Assembly: GCA_017406905.1 (NCBI GenBank) | Contig: JAFQXN010000006.1 | Coordinates: forward strand, 186,001-250,000 | DNA from: Candidatus Saccharimonadota bacterium | GTDB taxonomy: Bacteria; Patescibacteriota; Saccharimonadia; Saccharimonadales; Saccharimonadaceae | Length of the DNA: 64,000 nucleotides | Direction of reading: 5' to 3' | Part shown: positions 1 to 10,000 of the stretch, piece after piece | Layout: each line of letters opens with the position of its first letter | How positions within the stretch are numbered: position 1 is the first letter of the stretch | Made by a program: the position numbers and the translations under genes | Notes under the pieces: model-generated | Database searches by the model: none | Seen by the model: the letters and a program-made list of their open reading frames with translations, nothing else | Told to the model about the DNA's origin: nothing

Positions 1-277
1 ACAGGAAATCACCTTCTTTCAGCTCCGGCCGCGTATAACTCTCAGTTGCACTGATTTTTACATCCTTATCCAAATCTACTTCTTCTGTAAAAATCTCTTT
101 CAAGACCGCCATCTCGGCATCACTCAAGCTTTCATCATAATATACTACCCCGGGTATCCGAAAAATACCCGTCTTCGTAAACCATTGTATCCCAAAAAAC
201 ACCCCAGCCCCGATCGCGGCAAACACCACTACACTTACTATAAATAACTTTGCACGGCCTTTTCGTCTTCTTGTCAT
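1..277 (-). CDS. Membrane-anchored protein of unknown function, N-terminal part only
   Basis: The gene runs off the left edge; only about the first 92 codons are visible. The product starts with a basic stretch (MTRRRKGRAK), then a hydrophobic segment at about residues 11-30 that looks like an uncleaved signal anchor, then a soluble part with an acidic run. I do not recognise the family. The start is supported by a TATAAT box (284-289) ending 6 nt before the ATG, so the mRNA is probably leaderless. It is divergent from the GH97 gene, which has the same arrangement. Confidence 0.7.
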   Translation of the reverse strand, partial: MTRRRKGRAKLFIVSVVVFAAIGAGVFFGIQWFTKTGIFRIPGVVYYDESLSDAEMAVLKEIFTEEVDLDKDVKISATESYTRPELKEGDFL

Positions 278-283
278 ATTTTT

Positions 284-328
284 ATTATATCATATCCGCA
301 GCCACCGCATCATAAACTATGTTATAAT
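284..328. promoter_or_regulatory. Divergent pair of leaderless-type promoters
   Basis: On the minus strand TATAAT lies at 284-289, 6 nt before the ATG at 277. On the plus strand TATAAT lies at 323-328, 6 nt before the ATG at 335. With normal spacing from -10 box to transcription start, both mRNAs would begin at or next to the start codon, leaving no room for a Shine-Dalgarno sequence. Confidence 0.65.
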
Positions 329-334
329 GATACT

Positions 335-2296
335 ATGTTTAAGTGGGCAAACTGGTTCGGTCGCAATGAAGTCGAAAAAGACATTCTCTCTCCCAACGGT
401 CAGATTAAATGTCATTTCATGTTAAAATCCGGCCAAATCTCATATTCCGTTTATAAAAACGACAAGCTCATCATCAAGCCATCTTTTTTGGGTTTCTTAA
501 TTTGCGGCGAAGCCCCTCTCGGCAATAATCTCAAACTTATCCGCGAACAAAAAAAGAAATCTGACGAAATTATCGAAATGCCATGGGGTGAAGACCGTTT
601 TATCAAAAATAATTACACCGAAACCGCTTTCTACCTCACCGAAAACAAAGAACCTCATCGTATCATTACGCTTAGATTCCGCGTTTTTGATAATGGCGTA
701 GCTTTCCGTTACGAAATCCCACCTCAGCCTAAATTCCAACAAATCACCATTCAGGACGAGCTCACTGAATTTAACCTCGATCTTAACACCATCGCCTGGA
801 AAATCCCCGCCTATCAGCCAGATCGTTATGAATATAATTACGAGAAATCCATCGTTTATGATTTAAAAAATTCCGTCCATACTCCGCTCACCCTCAAGAC
901 TCCTAATGGCTTCTATCTGGCCATTCATGAGGCTGCACTTTATGATTATGGCTCTATGACTATCAAACTTAACGACCGTTATGCCCTCAAATCCGACATC
1001 ACTCCACTTTCGGATGGCACCAAAGCTCACGTTGGGCTTCCATTTCAAACCCCATGGCGCTTAATTATGATTGCTGATTCTGCCATCGAACTTACCACAA
1101 ATCGCATCATGTATGCGCTCAATGATGCCCCCACTAGTGATTTCAGTTGGGTTAAAACTCTCAAATTTATCGGTATCTGGTGGGCGATGTATGTTGGCGA
1201 ATGGACTTGGGCTCCCGGTGAGCGCCACGGCGCCACCACCGAGCACGCCAAAGAATATATCAACGCCGCTGTTCGCCTCGGCATTTCCGGCCTTCTTATC
1301 GAAGGTTGGAATGAAGGTTGGGAAGGCGATTGGCTCGAAAACGGCATCAATAACAAATTCACCGTTGCTACACCAGATTTCAATTTAGAAGAAGTTGCTC
1401 GTTATGCCGATGCTCATCAAATTGAGCTTGTCGGCCACCATGAAACCGTCGGTTTTATCGATAATTACGAAAATCAACTTGAGGCCGCCTATAATTATTA
1501 CGCTGCCAATCACATTCATTACATCAAAACCGGCTACGCCGGTAGTACCATGCTTATCAACGGCCGCCGCGAGTTTCATCATTCCCAGCTCGGCGTCAAA
1601 CATTACCAAAAAACCGTCGAACTTGCCGCTAAGAAACATATCTGCCTAGATATTCACGAGCCTATCAAGGGCACCGGCATCGAACGCACCTGGCCTAATC
1701 TCCTTTCTCGCGAAGGCGCTCGCGGCCAAGAATATGAAGGTGGCGCTCTCAGCCCATCGCACGCTTGCTATTTGCCATACACTAGATTACTCGCCGGCGG
1801 CATGGATTATACCAGTGGCATTCTTGATCTCGCCAACAGCGTCAAACGCATGGCCACCACTCTATCTCGTCAGCTCGCCTATTTCGTCACTATTTATTCT
1901 GGTATGCAAATGGCCGCCGACCGCCCGTTCATCTACGAAGATCGTTTTCCTAAAGAATTTGATTTTATTCGTCAAGTTCCCACCAACTTCGCGCGTACTA
2001 TACCACTTGCCGGCGAAATCGGCGAATATTATGTCGTCGCCCGCAAGGATCGCGACAGCGAAGATTGGTTTATTGGTGGCGTCACCGACGAAACCAGCCG
2101 TCGTATTCATATCGGCCTAGATTTTCTAGACTCTGGCGCCTACGAAGCCACCATTTACGCCGATTCTGATAACGCTCACTATCGCGACGAACCTTTTGGT
2201 ATTATTCACCAAAACAAACACGTCGGTCGTAACGAATCTCTTGACCTCTACATGGCGCCCGGCGGCGGTTTTGCTATTAGACTTAAAAAACCTTGA
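335..2296 (+). CDS. Glycoside hydrolase family 97 (alpha-glucosidase-like)
   Basis: The 653-residue protein has the GH97 layout: an N-terminal beta-sandwich (about 1-270), a TIM barrel with the LIEGWNEGWEGDW stretch at about 322, and a DIHEPIKGTGIERTWPN segment near 440 followed by the REGARGQEYEGG region, then a C-terminal beta domain. Known members (SusB type) release glucose or galactose from alpha-glucosides or galactosides. No clear signal peptide is visible, so it may act on imported or internal alpha-glucans. This fits the GT4 and GH57 genes 2-3 kb downstream. It ends with TGA, showing that UGA is a stop codon here. The start is fixed by the leaderless-type promoter. Confidence 0.88.
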   Translation: MFKWANWFGRNEVEKDILSPNGQIKCHFMLKSGQISYSVYKNDKLIIKPSFLGFLICGEAPLGNNLKLIREQKKKSDEIIEMPWGEDRFIKNNYTETAFYLTENKEPHRIITLRFRVFDNGVAFRYEIPPQPKFQQITIQDELTEFNLDLNTIAWKIPAYQPDRYEYNYEKSIVYDLKNSVHTPLTLKTPNGFYLAIHEAALYDYGSMTIKLNDRYALKSDITPLSDGTKAHVGLPFQTPWRLIMIADSAIELTTNRIMYALNDAPTSDFSWVKTLKFIGIWWAMYVGEWTWAPGERHGATTEHAKEYINAAVRLGISGLLIEGWNEGWEGDWLENGINNKFTVATPDFNLEEVARYADAHQIELVGHHETVGFIDNYENQLEAAYNYYAANHIHYIKTGYAGSTMLINGRREFHHSQLGVKHYQKTVELAAKKHICLDIHEPIKGTGIERTWPNLLSREGARGQEYEGGALSPSHACYLPYTRLLAGGMDYTSGILDLANSVKRMATTLSRQLAYFVTIYSGMQMAADRPFIYEDRFPKEFDFIRQVPTNFARTIPLAGEIGEYYVVARKDRDSEDWFIGGVTDETSRRIHIGLDFLDSGAYEATIYADSDNAHYRDEPFGIIHQNKHVGRNESLDLYMAPGGGFAIRLKKP

Positions 2297-2297
2297 T

Positions 2298-2792
2298 TTA
2301 TCGTGTCGCCGTCACAATCAATCTGTGCGTCGCATCGCCCCCACCCAAAAGCTCCCCAGCGCAAGTCATTACTATCAAAGTATCCTTTTCTTCTGCCTGT
2401 AAAATCTTATTCATATTTATATCTGCCTTAATCAATACTTCCGCCGATTGCACCGTATAATGATTTTCATTATAAATAATTTCATCACCCACATTTATTT
2501 TGTTCAAATCGTGAAATACCGTACTAGAATGCCCAATCAATAAAGTCTTGTTCTCAGCATTAGAAAAACTCCCCGCTATAGTGTTTGGCGTATTTAATAC
2601 CCTACCCTCAAGCTGCAATGTCACTACATCTGATTCCAATCCAATACTCGGAATCCTCAAATCTGCCTTTGCGTCAGACACATATTGCGTCGCGTCTACT
2701 GGCTGCAACCCAATCACTACATACACCGTCAAAAAGACCAAATAGATTCCGGTCAAAATAACACGTAAATCTAAATGCTTCCTTAGCTCCAC
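2298..2792 (-). CDS. Sortase (class D/E-like transpeptidase)
   Basis: The 164-residue protein has one N-terminal membrane segment (about residues 10-30) and a compact sortase barrel. The catalytic triad is visible: His in LIGHSS, Cys in MTCAGE and Arg in THRLIV. Sortases join surface proteins to peptidoglycan or pilin lysines. The start is GTG at 2792, preceded by a strong AGGAGG ribosome site. It is convergent with the GH97 gene, whose stop is 1 nt away. The TCAGE-LGGGDATHR pattern is nearly the same as in the sortase at 33186-33785, so the two are close paralogues. Confidence 0.88.
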   Translation of the reverse strand: MELRKHLDLRVILTGIYLVFLTVYVVIGLQPVDATQYVSDAKADLRIPSIGLESDVVTLQLEGRVLNTPNTIAGSFSNAENKTLLIGHSSTVFHDLNKINVGDEIIYNENHYTVQSAEVLIKADINMNKILQAEEKDTLIVMTCAGELLGGGDATHRLIVTATR

Positions 2793-2872
2793 ACTCCTCC
2801 TTTTAGTCCATTATACCACAAACATTAAAAAAATAACCAAAAACATGATTATTTAAACCAAAATCATAATCA

Positions 2873-3418
2873 CTATACGCCAGGATTAAACATTTTTAAT
2901 TTCTTTTCGTGTGTTTTATAATTTCGGTCATGCTCGCCTACCTCTGCCCAAAACGCTTTGGAATGATCCATGTGATTAAGATGCGCCAATTCATGTAAAA
3001 TCACATAATCTCTTAGTGCTTCTGGTACTTTCATTAAGCCGATGTTTAAAGAAATCGTCCGATTCGACGAGCAACTTCCCCAGCGCGTATTCGCGTGTGT
3101 TAATCTACATTTTTCATAATTATAACCATACAATTTTGCAAGATATTCCAACCTATATGGTAAATATTCTTTTGCTTTTTTAGTCAACAATTTCTTCTGA
3201 TAATCTCTCGCTCGCTGCTCATCTGGATTTTTCACTGGCAACTTCTCACGAATCATTTTACGATTCACATTCAAAAATCTTTTCGCCAAAAAATCTGAAG
3301 TGTATTTTGGCACACTCATCGCTAATCTCCCGGAAGTCGAAATCGAAAACTTCACATTCCGAGCTAGTGCATTTTTGCGCACAATCACCTCGCCAAATTC
3401 CGCATCATCAATAATCAT
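2873..3418 (-). CDS. YgjP-like (M48/DUF45) zinc metallopeptidase
   Basis: The 181-residue soluble protein carries the HELAH zinc motif (about residues 142-146) followed by NHMDHSKAFW, with a preceding TRWGSC segment. All three are characteristic of the YgjP/WLM family. The start codon follows a GGTGAG stretch. The family's physiological substrate is not well established. It lies 28 nt downstream of the kinase-like gene on the same strand and may be co-transcribed with it. Confidence 0.85.
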   Translation of the reverse strand: MIIDDAEFGEVIVRKNALARNVKFSISTSGRLAMSVPKYTSDFLAKRFLNVNRKMIREKLPVKNPDEQRARDYQKKLLTKKAKEYLPYRLEYLAKLYGYNYEKCRLTHANTRWGSCSSNRTISLNIGLMKVPEALRDYVILHELAHLNHMDHSKAFWAEVGEHDRNYKTHEKKLKMFNPGV

Positions 3419-3446
3419 CTTGACTCACCGAATCTACGCGCTAAGA

Positions 3447-3953
3447 TTATTTCGTTTCTATTAAATCCGCCAAGCCCGTAATCGCGTGCTTGGTTTGAGT
3501 CTCGAAAGTATGTTTGCCCGAAAGGATAATCGGCCGCTCAGCCTCAGAAGGCGCCTCAATCTCCGCTACCGCATTATCGTAAATCTCTTTTGCCTTCGCT
3601 ACGGATTTATGACGGGATTTTAGCCTCATTCGGATTGTTGCGACATCCGTCTGAATCCACACCAGAGCCGGATCATATCCACCCGCTCGCAACGTATTAC
3701 GCATCTCTGCTCTATCTTTCTCGGTGTCAATTTCACCTTCAATCACGATGGTTTGCTTAGTTTTCATGATTTGCTCTAAAATCACCAAAATCTGTTTACG
3801 TGTAAAATTATTTTGTTTCTTCAATTCTTCAAAATTATAATAAGCCAAACCAAACTTTGCAGAAAACTTTTCTGCAAAAGTCGTCTTACCGCTGCATGGC
3901 GCACCAAACACCAACAACGCCCGCGCCCTATTTTTTATTTTCTTACCTTCCAT
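3447..3953 (-). CDS. P-loop AAA/adenylate-kinase-like nucleotide kinase
   Basis: The 168-residue protein has a Walker A motif GAPCSGKTT near residue 16 and an arginine-rich lid-like segment (RMRLKSRHK). It resembles the AAA_33 or shikimate/adenylate-kinase type proteins that phosphorylate small molecules. The substrate cannot be read from sequence. A longer upstream reading would run through tRNA-Trp, so I use the ATG at 3953. A TATAAT box (3963-3968) ends 9 nt before that ATG. Confidence 0.7.
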   Translation of the reverse strand: MEGKKIKNRARALLVFGAPCSGKTTFAEKFSAKFGLAYYNFEELKKQNNFTRKQILVILEQIMKTKQTIVIEGEIDTEKDRAEMRNTLRAGGYDPALVWIQTDVATIRMRLKSRHKSVAKAKEIYDNAVAEIEAPSEAERPIILSGKHTFETQTKHAITGLADLIETK

Positions 3954-3987
3954 AATAACTACATTATAGCATACTTTTTTAAAAATG

Positions 3988-4063
3988 TGGCAGGGGTGGC
4001 AAGACTTGAACTCACGACACGCGGTTTTGGAGACCGCTGCTCTACCAACTGAGCTACACCCCT
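3988..4063 (-). tRNA. tRNA-Trp (CCA anticodon)
   Basis: The minus strand folds as a full cloverleaf of 76 nt. The acceptor is AGGGGTG/CACCCCT, the D-arm is GCTC..GAGC, and the anticodon loop CTCCAAA carries CCA. The T-arm contains GTTCAAGTC, and a CCA end is encoded at 3988-3990. Confidence 0.95.
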
Positions 4064-4131
4064 TCAATGTTCTACTAACATTTTACCACAAAATCCGCAT
4101 TTTTCATTAAAATTGTGCTAAAATGGTATAG

Positions 4132-5355
4132 ATGAAGATACTTATGCTAGGTTGGGAACTTCCACCGCATAATAGCGGAGGTCTTGGCGTCGCCTGTTTA
4201 AATATGGCTCGTGCGTTATCCAAGCAAGGTGCTGATATTGATTTTGTCGTACCGTATCAAGCTGCCCACCCAGAGATTGATTTCATGCACGTCATTTCCG
4301 CTACACATTTAGATCCTATCTACCGTTACGGTGGCGGCGCTTACGAGTCTAATAAAATCCTCGACAAAATCATCCCTGCTGCCGACCAAGCCCAGCTTCT
4401 ATCTATCCGTGACGTTCAACATTCCTATTGCGAATTTATCGAAAATTATCTCATGGAGTTTAAACCAGATATTGTCCACGCTCACGACTGGCTTACTTTT
4501 GAAGCTGGCGTCCTTGCCAAAAAGAATTACGGTCTACCGCTCGTGGCTCATGTCCACGCCACCGAGTTCGACCGCGCCGGTATGCACACCGGGAATCCTC
4601 TCATCCACGAAGTCGAATATGAAGGCTTAATGCTCGCCGATAAAATCATCGCCGTTTCCGAAGCTACCAAACGCATCATCCACGATAAATACCACATTCC
4701 CCTTTCCAAAATCGACGTCGTTTATAATTCCCTCGACGAAAACTATGACACCAATGACTATTTCTTCAATAAAAACGCCTACGGCTATCTCCAAAGCCTC
4801 AAGTCTCAAGGCTATACCATCATTTCTACCGTTGGCCGCTTCACCATCCAAAAGGGCCTCCATAATCTCATGCACGCTGCCGCTCTCGCCATTTCGCAAA
4901 ATCCTAAATTAATTTTTGTTTTCGCCGGCGATGGCGAAGAAAGAAACGAACTCATTAATCTTGCTGCCGATCTCGGCATCTCACAAAATGTCATCTTTAC
5001 CGGCTTCATTCGCGGCCAAAAATTACGCGATATTTATTCTATTTCTGATATTTTCGTGATGAGTTCGATTTCTGAGCCCTTTGGCCTCACCGCCCTAGAA
5101 GCTGCCCACCACGGCGACGCTCTTATCCTCACCAAACAATCCGGCGTTTCAGAGATTATCTGGTCTGCCATGAAATACGATTTCTGGGACGAACAAAAGC
5201 TCGCCGACGAAATTCTCGCCATCGCTAACAATCCCGCCCTGCGCCACACTTTACAACAAAACGTCCATCACGAATATCGTAAAATTTCCTGGAATCAAGT
5301 TGCGAAAAAATGCCTGAAGATATATAATAATACCATAAAACATAAGAGGAATTAA
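4132..5355 (+). CDS. GT4/GT5-type glycosyltransferase (glycogen-synthase-like)
   Basis: The 407-residue protein begins MKILMLGWELPPHNSGGLG, the sugar-nucleotide-binding opening typical of GT4/GT5 enzymes that act on alpha-glucans. The second Rossmann domain contains STVGRFTIQKG and the nucleotide-binding EPFGLTALEA motif at about residues 317-326. It probably adds glucose to an alpha-glucan. It sits 1 nt upstream of the GH57 gene, which suggests coupled translation and one pathway. A TAAAAT box at 4119-4124 ends 7 nt before the ATG, so the transcript is likely leaderless. Substrate specificity is inferred. Confidence 0.85.
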   Translation: MKILMLGWELPPHNSGGLGVACLNMARALSKQGADIDFVVPYQAAHPEIDFMHVISATHLDPIYRYGGGAYESNKILDKIIPAADQAQLLSIRDVQHSYCEFIENYLMEFKPDIVHAHDWLTFEAGVLAKKNYGLPLVAHVHATEFDRAGMHTGNPLIHEVEYEGLMLADKIIAVSEATKRIIHDKYHIPLSKIDVVYNSLDENYDTNDYFFNKNAYGYLQSLKSQGYTIISTVGRFTIQKGLHNLMHAAALAISQNPKLIFVFAGDGEERNELINLAADLGISQNVIFTGFIRGQKLRDIYSISDIFVMSSISEPFGLTALEAAHHGDALILTKQSGVSEIIWSAMKYDFWDEQKLADEILAIANNPALRHTLQQNVHHEYRKISWNQVAKKCLKIYNNTIKHKRN

Positions 5356-5356
5356 A

Positions 5357-6559
5357 GTGCGCGCGATTTGTCTGTATTTACACATTCATCAGCCGGTTCG
5401 TTATCGTGAGTATTCTATTTTTGATGTCAGCAATAATTCCAATTATTTCCAAGATAATTACAACGGTCGCCAGTCTAATGAACGCATTTTTAGAAAAGTC
5501 GCCGCTAAAAGCTACAAGCCCATGCTCGACCTTCTAGAGCACAATATGAATCTATATCCAGATTTCAAAGTTTCTTTTTCCATTACTGGCACCTGGCTCG
5601 ACCAAGCCGAAAAGTGGGGCCCAGAATTCATCGCACAAATTAAGCGCATGGTTAAACGCGGCCAAGCCGAAATCGTCGGCGAGACATACTATCACTCACT
5701 CGCTTTCTTCTATGACCTCGACGAATTCAACGACCAAGTCGCACAACATTCCGCCAAAATCCAAAAATTATTCGGAGTTAAGCCACAAGTATTCCGCAAT
5801 ACCGAACTTTCCTATAATGATAGCCTCGCCCGTTGGGCTGATGCTCACGGCTATAAAGGCATCCTCGCCGAAGGTTGGGATAAAATCTTAGGTTGGCGCA
5901 GCCCCAATCACGTCTATCGTCCGCTCGGCTGTTCAAATCTCAAGCTTCTCCTCAAAAATTATCGCCTTTCTGACGATATCGCCTTCCGTTTTTCCAATCG
6001 CGGCTGGAGCGAATGGCCACTCACCGTGCCCAAATACCAAAATTGGCTAGACCACGATTGCCTCCGCGGTAATCTCATCAATCTTTTCATGGATTTCGAA
6101 ACTTTCGGTGAGCACCAGTGGGAAGATACCGGCATTTTTGATTTCATGAATACTCTTATTCCAGATTGGCTTGGCCAATACGATAACAAATTCCTCACCG
6201 TCTCCGAAGCTTGCGATTTTAGCGAGCCTGCCGATGAAATCTCCATGCCAGAGACAGTCACCTGGGCCGATACCGAGCGAGATTTGTCCGCTTGGCTCTC
6301 TAATTCCATGCAGACTTCTGCCATGCAAGAAATCTACTCCATGCGCAAACAAGTCCTCGCCACTAAAGACGTTTCGCTCATCAACGATTGGCGCTATATG
6401 ACCACTTCCGACCACCCTTACGCTATGTGTACCAAATACTGGAACGATGGTGATGTTCACGCCTACTTCTCCGCCTATTCTTCACCATACGAAGCTTACA
6501 TGTACTTCGAAAACGTCCTCCGCGACCTAAAATACAGGATAAACCATAAAACTAATTAA
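5357..6559 (+). CDS. Glycoside hydrolase family 57 (alpha-amylase or branching-type)
   Basis: The 400-residue protein opens with the GH57 signature LYLHIHQPVR. It has the conserved FRNTELSYND segment (catalytic Glu) and MDFETFGEHQW (catalytic Asp). GH57 enzymes cleave or rearrange alpha-1,4/1,6-glucans. The start is GTG at 5357, with AGAGGA upstream, directly after the glycosyltransferase stop codon. The two genes form an operon that ends at the hairpin at 6553-6584. Together with GH97 they suggest storage or use of a glycogen-like polymer. Confidence 0.88.
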   Translation: MRAICLYLHIHQPVRYREYSIFDVSNNSNYFQDNYNGRQSNERIFRKVAAKSYKPMLDLLEHNMNLYPDFKVSFSITGTWLDQAEKWGPEFIAQIKRMVKRGQAEIVGETYYHSLAFFYDLDEFNDQVAQHSAKIQKLFGVKPQVFRNTELSYNDSLARWADAHGYKGILAEGWDKILGWRSPNHVYRPLGCSNLKLLLKNYRLSDDIAFRFSNRGWSEWPLTVPKYQNWLDHDCLRGNLINLFMDFETFGEHQWEDTGIFDFMNTLIPDWLGQYDNKFLTVSEACDFSEPADEISMPETVTWADTERDLSAWLSNSMQTSAMQEIYSMRKQVLATKDVSLINDWRYMTTSDHPYAMCTKYWNDGDVHAYFSAYSSPYEAYMYFENVLRDLKYRINHKTN

Positions 6560-6584
6560 CCCACCGTTTAGGGGTGGGTTAATT
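6553..6584. terminator. Bidirectional terminator between the GH57 gene and rpmG
   Basis: AATTAACCCACC and GGTGGGTTAATT form a 12-bp stem with a 7-nt loop. A/T-rich flanks on both sides allow it to serve both converging genes. The stem abuts both stop codons. Confidence 0.8.
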
Positions 6585-6794
6585 TTAGCGCTTCTTCTCT
6601 TTTACTTCGTTTCTACCGAGATTTTTCTTGGTCTCTACAAACAAGACGTGTTTCCTTAATACCGGGTCATATTTACGAAGACTCAATTTATCTGGAGTAT
6701 TCATAGTATTTTTCTTGGTATAGTAAGCCCGCACGCCAGATTCTTCTGAAACGAGCCCAACAAGCTTTCTCTTAGTATTATTCTTCTTTGCCAT
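6585..6794 (-). CDS. rpmG: 50S ribosomal protein L33
   Basis: The 69-residue basic protein begins MAKKNNTKRKLVGLVSEESG and contains the L33 core YYTKKNTMNTPDKLSLRKYDP. It has no zinc-binding cysteines, so it is the zinc-free L33 type. A longer in-frame reading upstream runs through the terminator at 6822-6850 and overlaps the zinc-ribbon gene in another frame. I therefore use the ATG at 6794, which has TATAAT (6806-6811) shortly upstream. It is convergent with the GH57 gene. Confidence 0.92.
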   Translation of the reverse strand: MAKKNNTKRKLVGLVSEESGVRAYYTKKNTMNTPDKLSLRKYDPVLRKHVLFVETKKNLGRNEVKEKKR

Positions 6795-6821
6795 AATTAT
6801 TGCCATTATATCACAGAGTAT

Positions 6822-6850
6822 AAAAAAAGGCAAGACCGAAGCCTTGCCTT
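6822..6850 (-). terminator. Terminator of the zinc-ribbon gene
   Basis: AAAGGCAAG and CTTGCCTTT form a perfect 9-bp stem. On the minus strand it is followed by a T run. It lies 10 nt downstream of the small gene's stop codon. Confidence 0.8.
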
Positions 6851-6859
6851 TGGCAGATC

Positions 6860-6991
6860 TTACGAGCCGCACATCAGGATATGCACGGCATACTGGCCTT
6901 GCGTCACGAAAACTGCGCCGCAATTCTGACAAGTCCACGTAATGCCGCAATCCCAGCGGGGAACCCGCTTACGCGCATACCGATCTACCAC
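6860..6991 (-). CDS. Small zinc-ribbon-like protein (43 aa), GTG start
   Basis: A short gene supported mainly by its signals. GTG at 6991 follows an AAGGAGG site at good spacing, a TTGTGA-17-TATAAT promoter lies at 7022-7050, and a terminator follows. The product has Cys at positions 15, 21, 24 and 41 (C-x5-C-x2-C and a distal Cys), a plausible single zinc site. I do not recognise the family. Base composition is richer in G+C than the neighbours. It might be a regulator or a small RNA- or DNA-binding protein, but nothing in the sequence decides this. Confidence 0.7.
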   Translation of the reverse strand: MVDRYARKRVPRWDCGITWTCQNCGAVFVTQGQYAVHILMCGS

Positions 6992-7021
6992 CGTAATCAC
7001 CTCCTTCTAAAGTTCTGAGTG

Positions 7022-7050
7022 ATTATATCAGTCTATCGCCCCCTTCACAA
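7022..7050 (-). promoter_or_regulatory. Promoter of the zinc-ribbon gene
   Basis: The minus strand has TTGTGA (7045-7050), a 17-nt spacer and TATAAT (7022-7027). The spacing is canonical, and an untranslated leader holds the AAGGAGG site. Confidence 0.7.
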
Positions 7051-7084
7051 ATTATCGACTGGTTTCCACACCACCACAATAGTA

Positions 7085-10000
7085 CTACTTTTTCGCATTT
7101 TTCGCAAGCAATAGCTCAATAAACTCCTTAATATCTTTCAGCCCTTTCGTCTTATCGGCACGCACCATCAACTCTTCATCATCTAAAAAGTAGAGATTCA
7201 CCACTTGCGCATATACCGCTCGCATCAGCGCCACTAGCGCCTTTTCGTCCTCCGCGCTAAAATCATACACCTTATCATACACCGCACCATCCTTTTTATC
7301 TGGCGTCACAAATAATATATGTGCTCGCGCTACCCGATATTTTGCGTATCGCGGCGACGCATTTAACAGTAATTTATAAAACAAAAGCTGCAACATATAT
7401 TTATATAATGTCGCGTGCGACTGCCACTTCTCTTTATGATACTCGCTCGTCTTGAAATCATAAATCTCAATCGTTTTTGTATCTTCATCTATTATAATAT
7501 GGTCAATTTTACCCGTCACCGGCACGCCATCTATCACTAATTTTTCCGTCGCAAAATCCACCTCTGCTCGCCCTTGTCGCAAAATCTCTCCAAAGCTCTC
7601 AAGTGCCACCGCCAAATCTGCCGGCCCCTTCTCGCGAATTTCTTGCATCACTTCCACCGGCAAATCCCTTCGCGTAAGCTCCGCCAAAAACAGCTTTTCC
7701 GCTTCTTCATCCGAAATACCCTTATTCGTTACCGCCTCAAACACCGTATGTATTAAATTACCCAGCGCTAGGGCTTTCGTCTCTGGCTCGCGCGGCGCCT
7801 GCAAAACATACGATTTAAAAAACGCTTCTGGCCCCGCATACACCACATCTACAAAAGAAGTTAATGCCGATGCTGACATCCGCCATTTTTCCACCCGCTC
7901 TTTATAAATCGCTCGCATATCCGGCGTATCTGCCATAAAAGGCCTCAGCCAATTCTTCAAATTCTCCTCTTTCACCTCTGGCGCCCCCACCCCATACATT
8001 AATTCCACTTTCCGATTCGGCAAAAACGGCGAAATCACCTCATCACCCTCTGCATACTCCTCAAAATATTCCAATCTCTCTGGAGATTTATCATTAAAAT
8101 CATGTAGCGAATTAGTAATATATATAAAAGATTTTGCCCGCGTCAACGCCACATACAAAATCCGCAATTTCTCACCGTCTGTCGTGCCGGTGTGTCGTAT
8201 CTGCATTAAATTCTTCGGTAGCGCTAAAAGATTATTATTTCCCTTACCCTTACCCCAAGCCGTATGATCGGCCGAAATAATAAACACATACTCAAATTCC
8301 AACCCTTTAGCTTTATGTGCCGTCAATATCTGCACCGCCTCATCTGCGTCTCTATACGGAGAATTTACATTTAACGCCATACCTGCCGCCGTGTAATCAT
8401 CCACCATTTCTATCAAATCCTGAAGTTTCAGGCTCTTCTCCCCAAAATGCTTTGCCAATTTCCCCTTTAACGCCGCCAAATTCTCATAAAACCTAAATCT
8501 CTCGTACTCTTCCATTTCGCCCGCATCCATCTTATCTATCAAATACCCCATAAACACATCTAGTGGCTCATTGAAAGATTTCGCCACCAATTCCCCTATC
8601 CACTCCGCCACCCCTGTAATTGCGGAGTTTTCACAGGCGCTCATTACATCAAATACCGCCCTTTTCTCTCTTTTCGCCTTCTCTACCAGCCTCACCACCT
8701 CTATTACCGGCAATTTCAAACAGGGGTAGGTCAAAACCTCCAAAATCGGCACACTTATCTGTTTACTATTCGCCATCTCCCATATAAATCTCGCCATCCC
8801 CAGCATTTCATGTATTTTTTCATCCTCAAACAGATTATCACGCTTCTCATAAGCGATTTTTATCTCCTCATGTGCCTTCAAATACGGCAAAAGTGGCTCA
8901 AAATACTTCGTTTTATAAGAAATCACCGCTATTTCACTCTGTTTTATCCCTGCACGCACCAATTCTGCAATTTTCTCTGCGATAAATCCATATTCCGCAT
9001 CCGCTGATTGAAATTCATATCTGTAAATCTGTGATTTCTCCGGCGCAGCTTTATGCGCTATCAGCTCCTTATCCGCAAATCTATCTGGTGCCTGCCGAAT
9101 CACCTCTCGTGAAAAATCCAAAATCTCCTGCGTACTCCGATAATTCTCCACCAAAGGTATCACCTCCGCCCCGTAATGCTCCTGAAAATCCGTCAAATTT
9201 GACGCCAAAGCCCCCTGAAATTCATAAATCGCCTGATCATCATCTCCCACCGCCATAATATTCGGGCGTTCGTAATCTGTTAATAATTTCACAATCGCAA
9301 ATTGCGACGGATTCGTATCCTGAAACTCATCTAGCATAATGAACTGGTACTTCTCCGCCAAAGTCATCCGAAAACCTTCGTCCTCTCTCAAAACTCGCCC
9401 CGCTTCCTCTATCATATCATTAAAATCATACAGCCCATTTTCCCGCAAATACTCCTCATATTTTTTCATCACCCCAGCAATAGACAGTAATTTCTTATTT
9501 GCCACTCGGTCTTTTAGCCGATACTCGCCCCTGTTATCTTTCTCAAAATACTTATCTTTCCACTCCGACAGCGGCTTCACCTTTTGCGCACTCTCCGCCT
9601 CTATCATCGCCGCTTTTAAATCTCGTGCTAAAATCGCAATATTGCGCTCTATCACCCCAGTATCACCTCTGAGTTTAATCGTCGCCGCCCCATCCGCATA
9701 CTTCGCTAAAATCTCATATATCGGTGCGTATGCATTATCGTACGATTCCTGGTATTTCCGCGGCACAATTTTCTGCAAAAACGGCGACACCGCCTCTGAT
9801 AATATCTTCGAATCCTCTATATTTTGCTCCGCCACCGCTTGCAAATCATCCTCACTTAGCCCCGCCGCCTTCGCCTCACCAATCACGCTAATAATATCTT
9901 TTACCGAATCCCCTTTAAGAATATCCGTACCGGGAAGCCCCCTCTGTATGTCCCTCACTATCTTATACTGCGTCACCTCATCTATTGCCGCGTCCAACTT

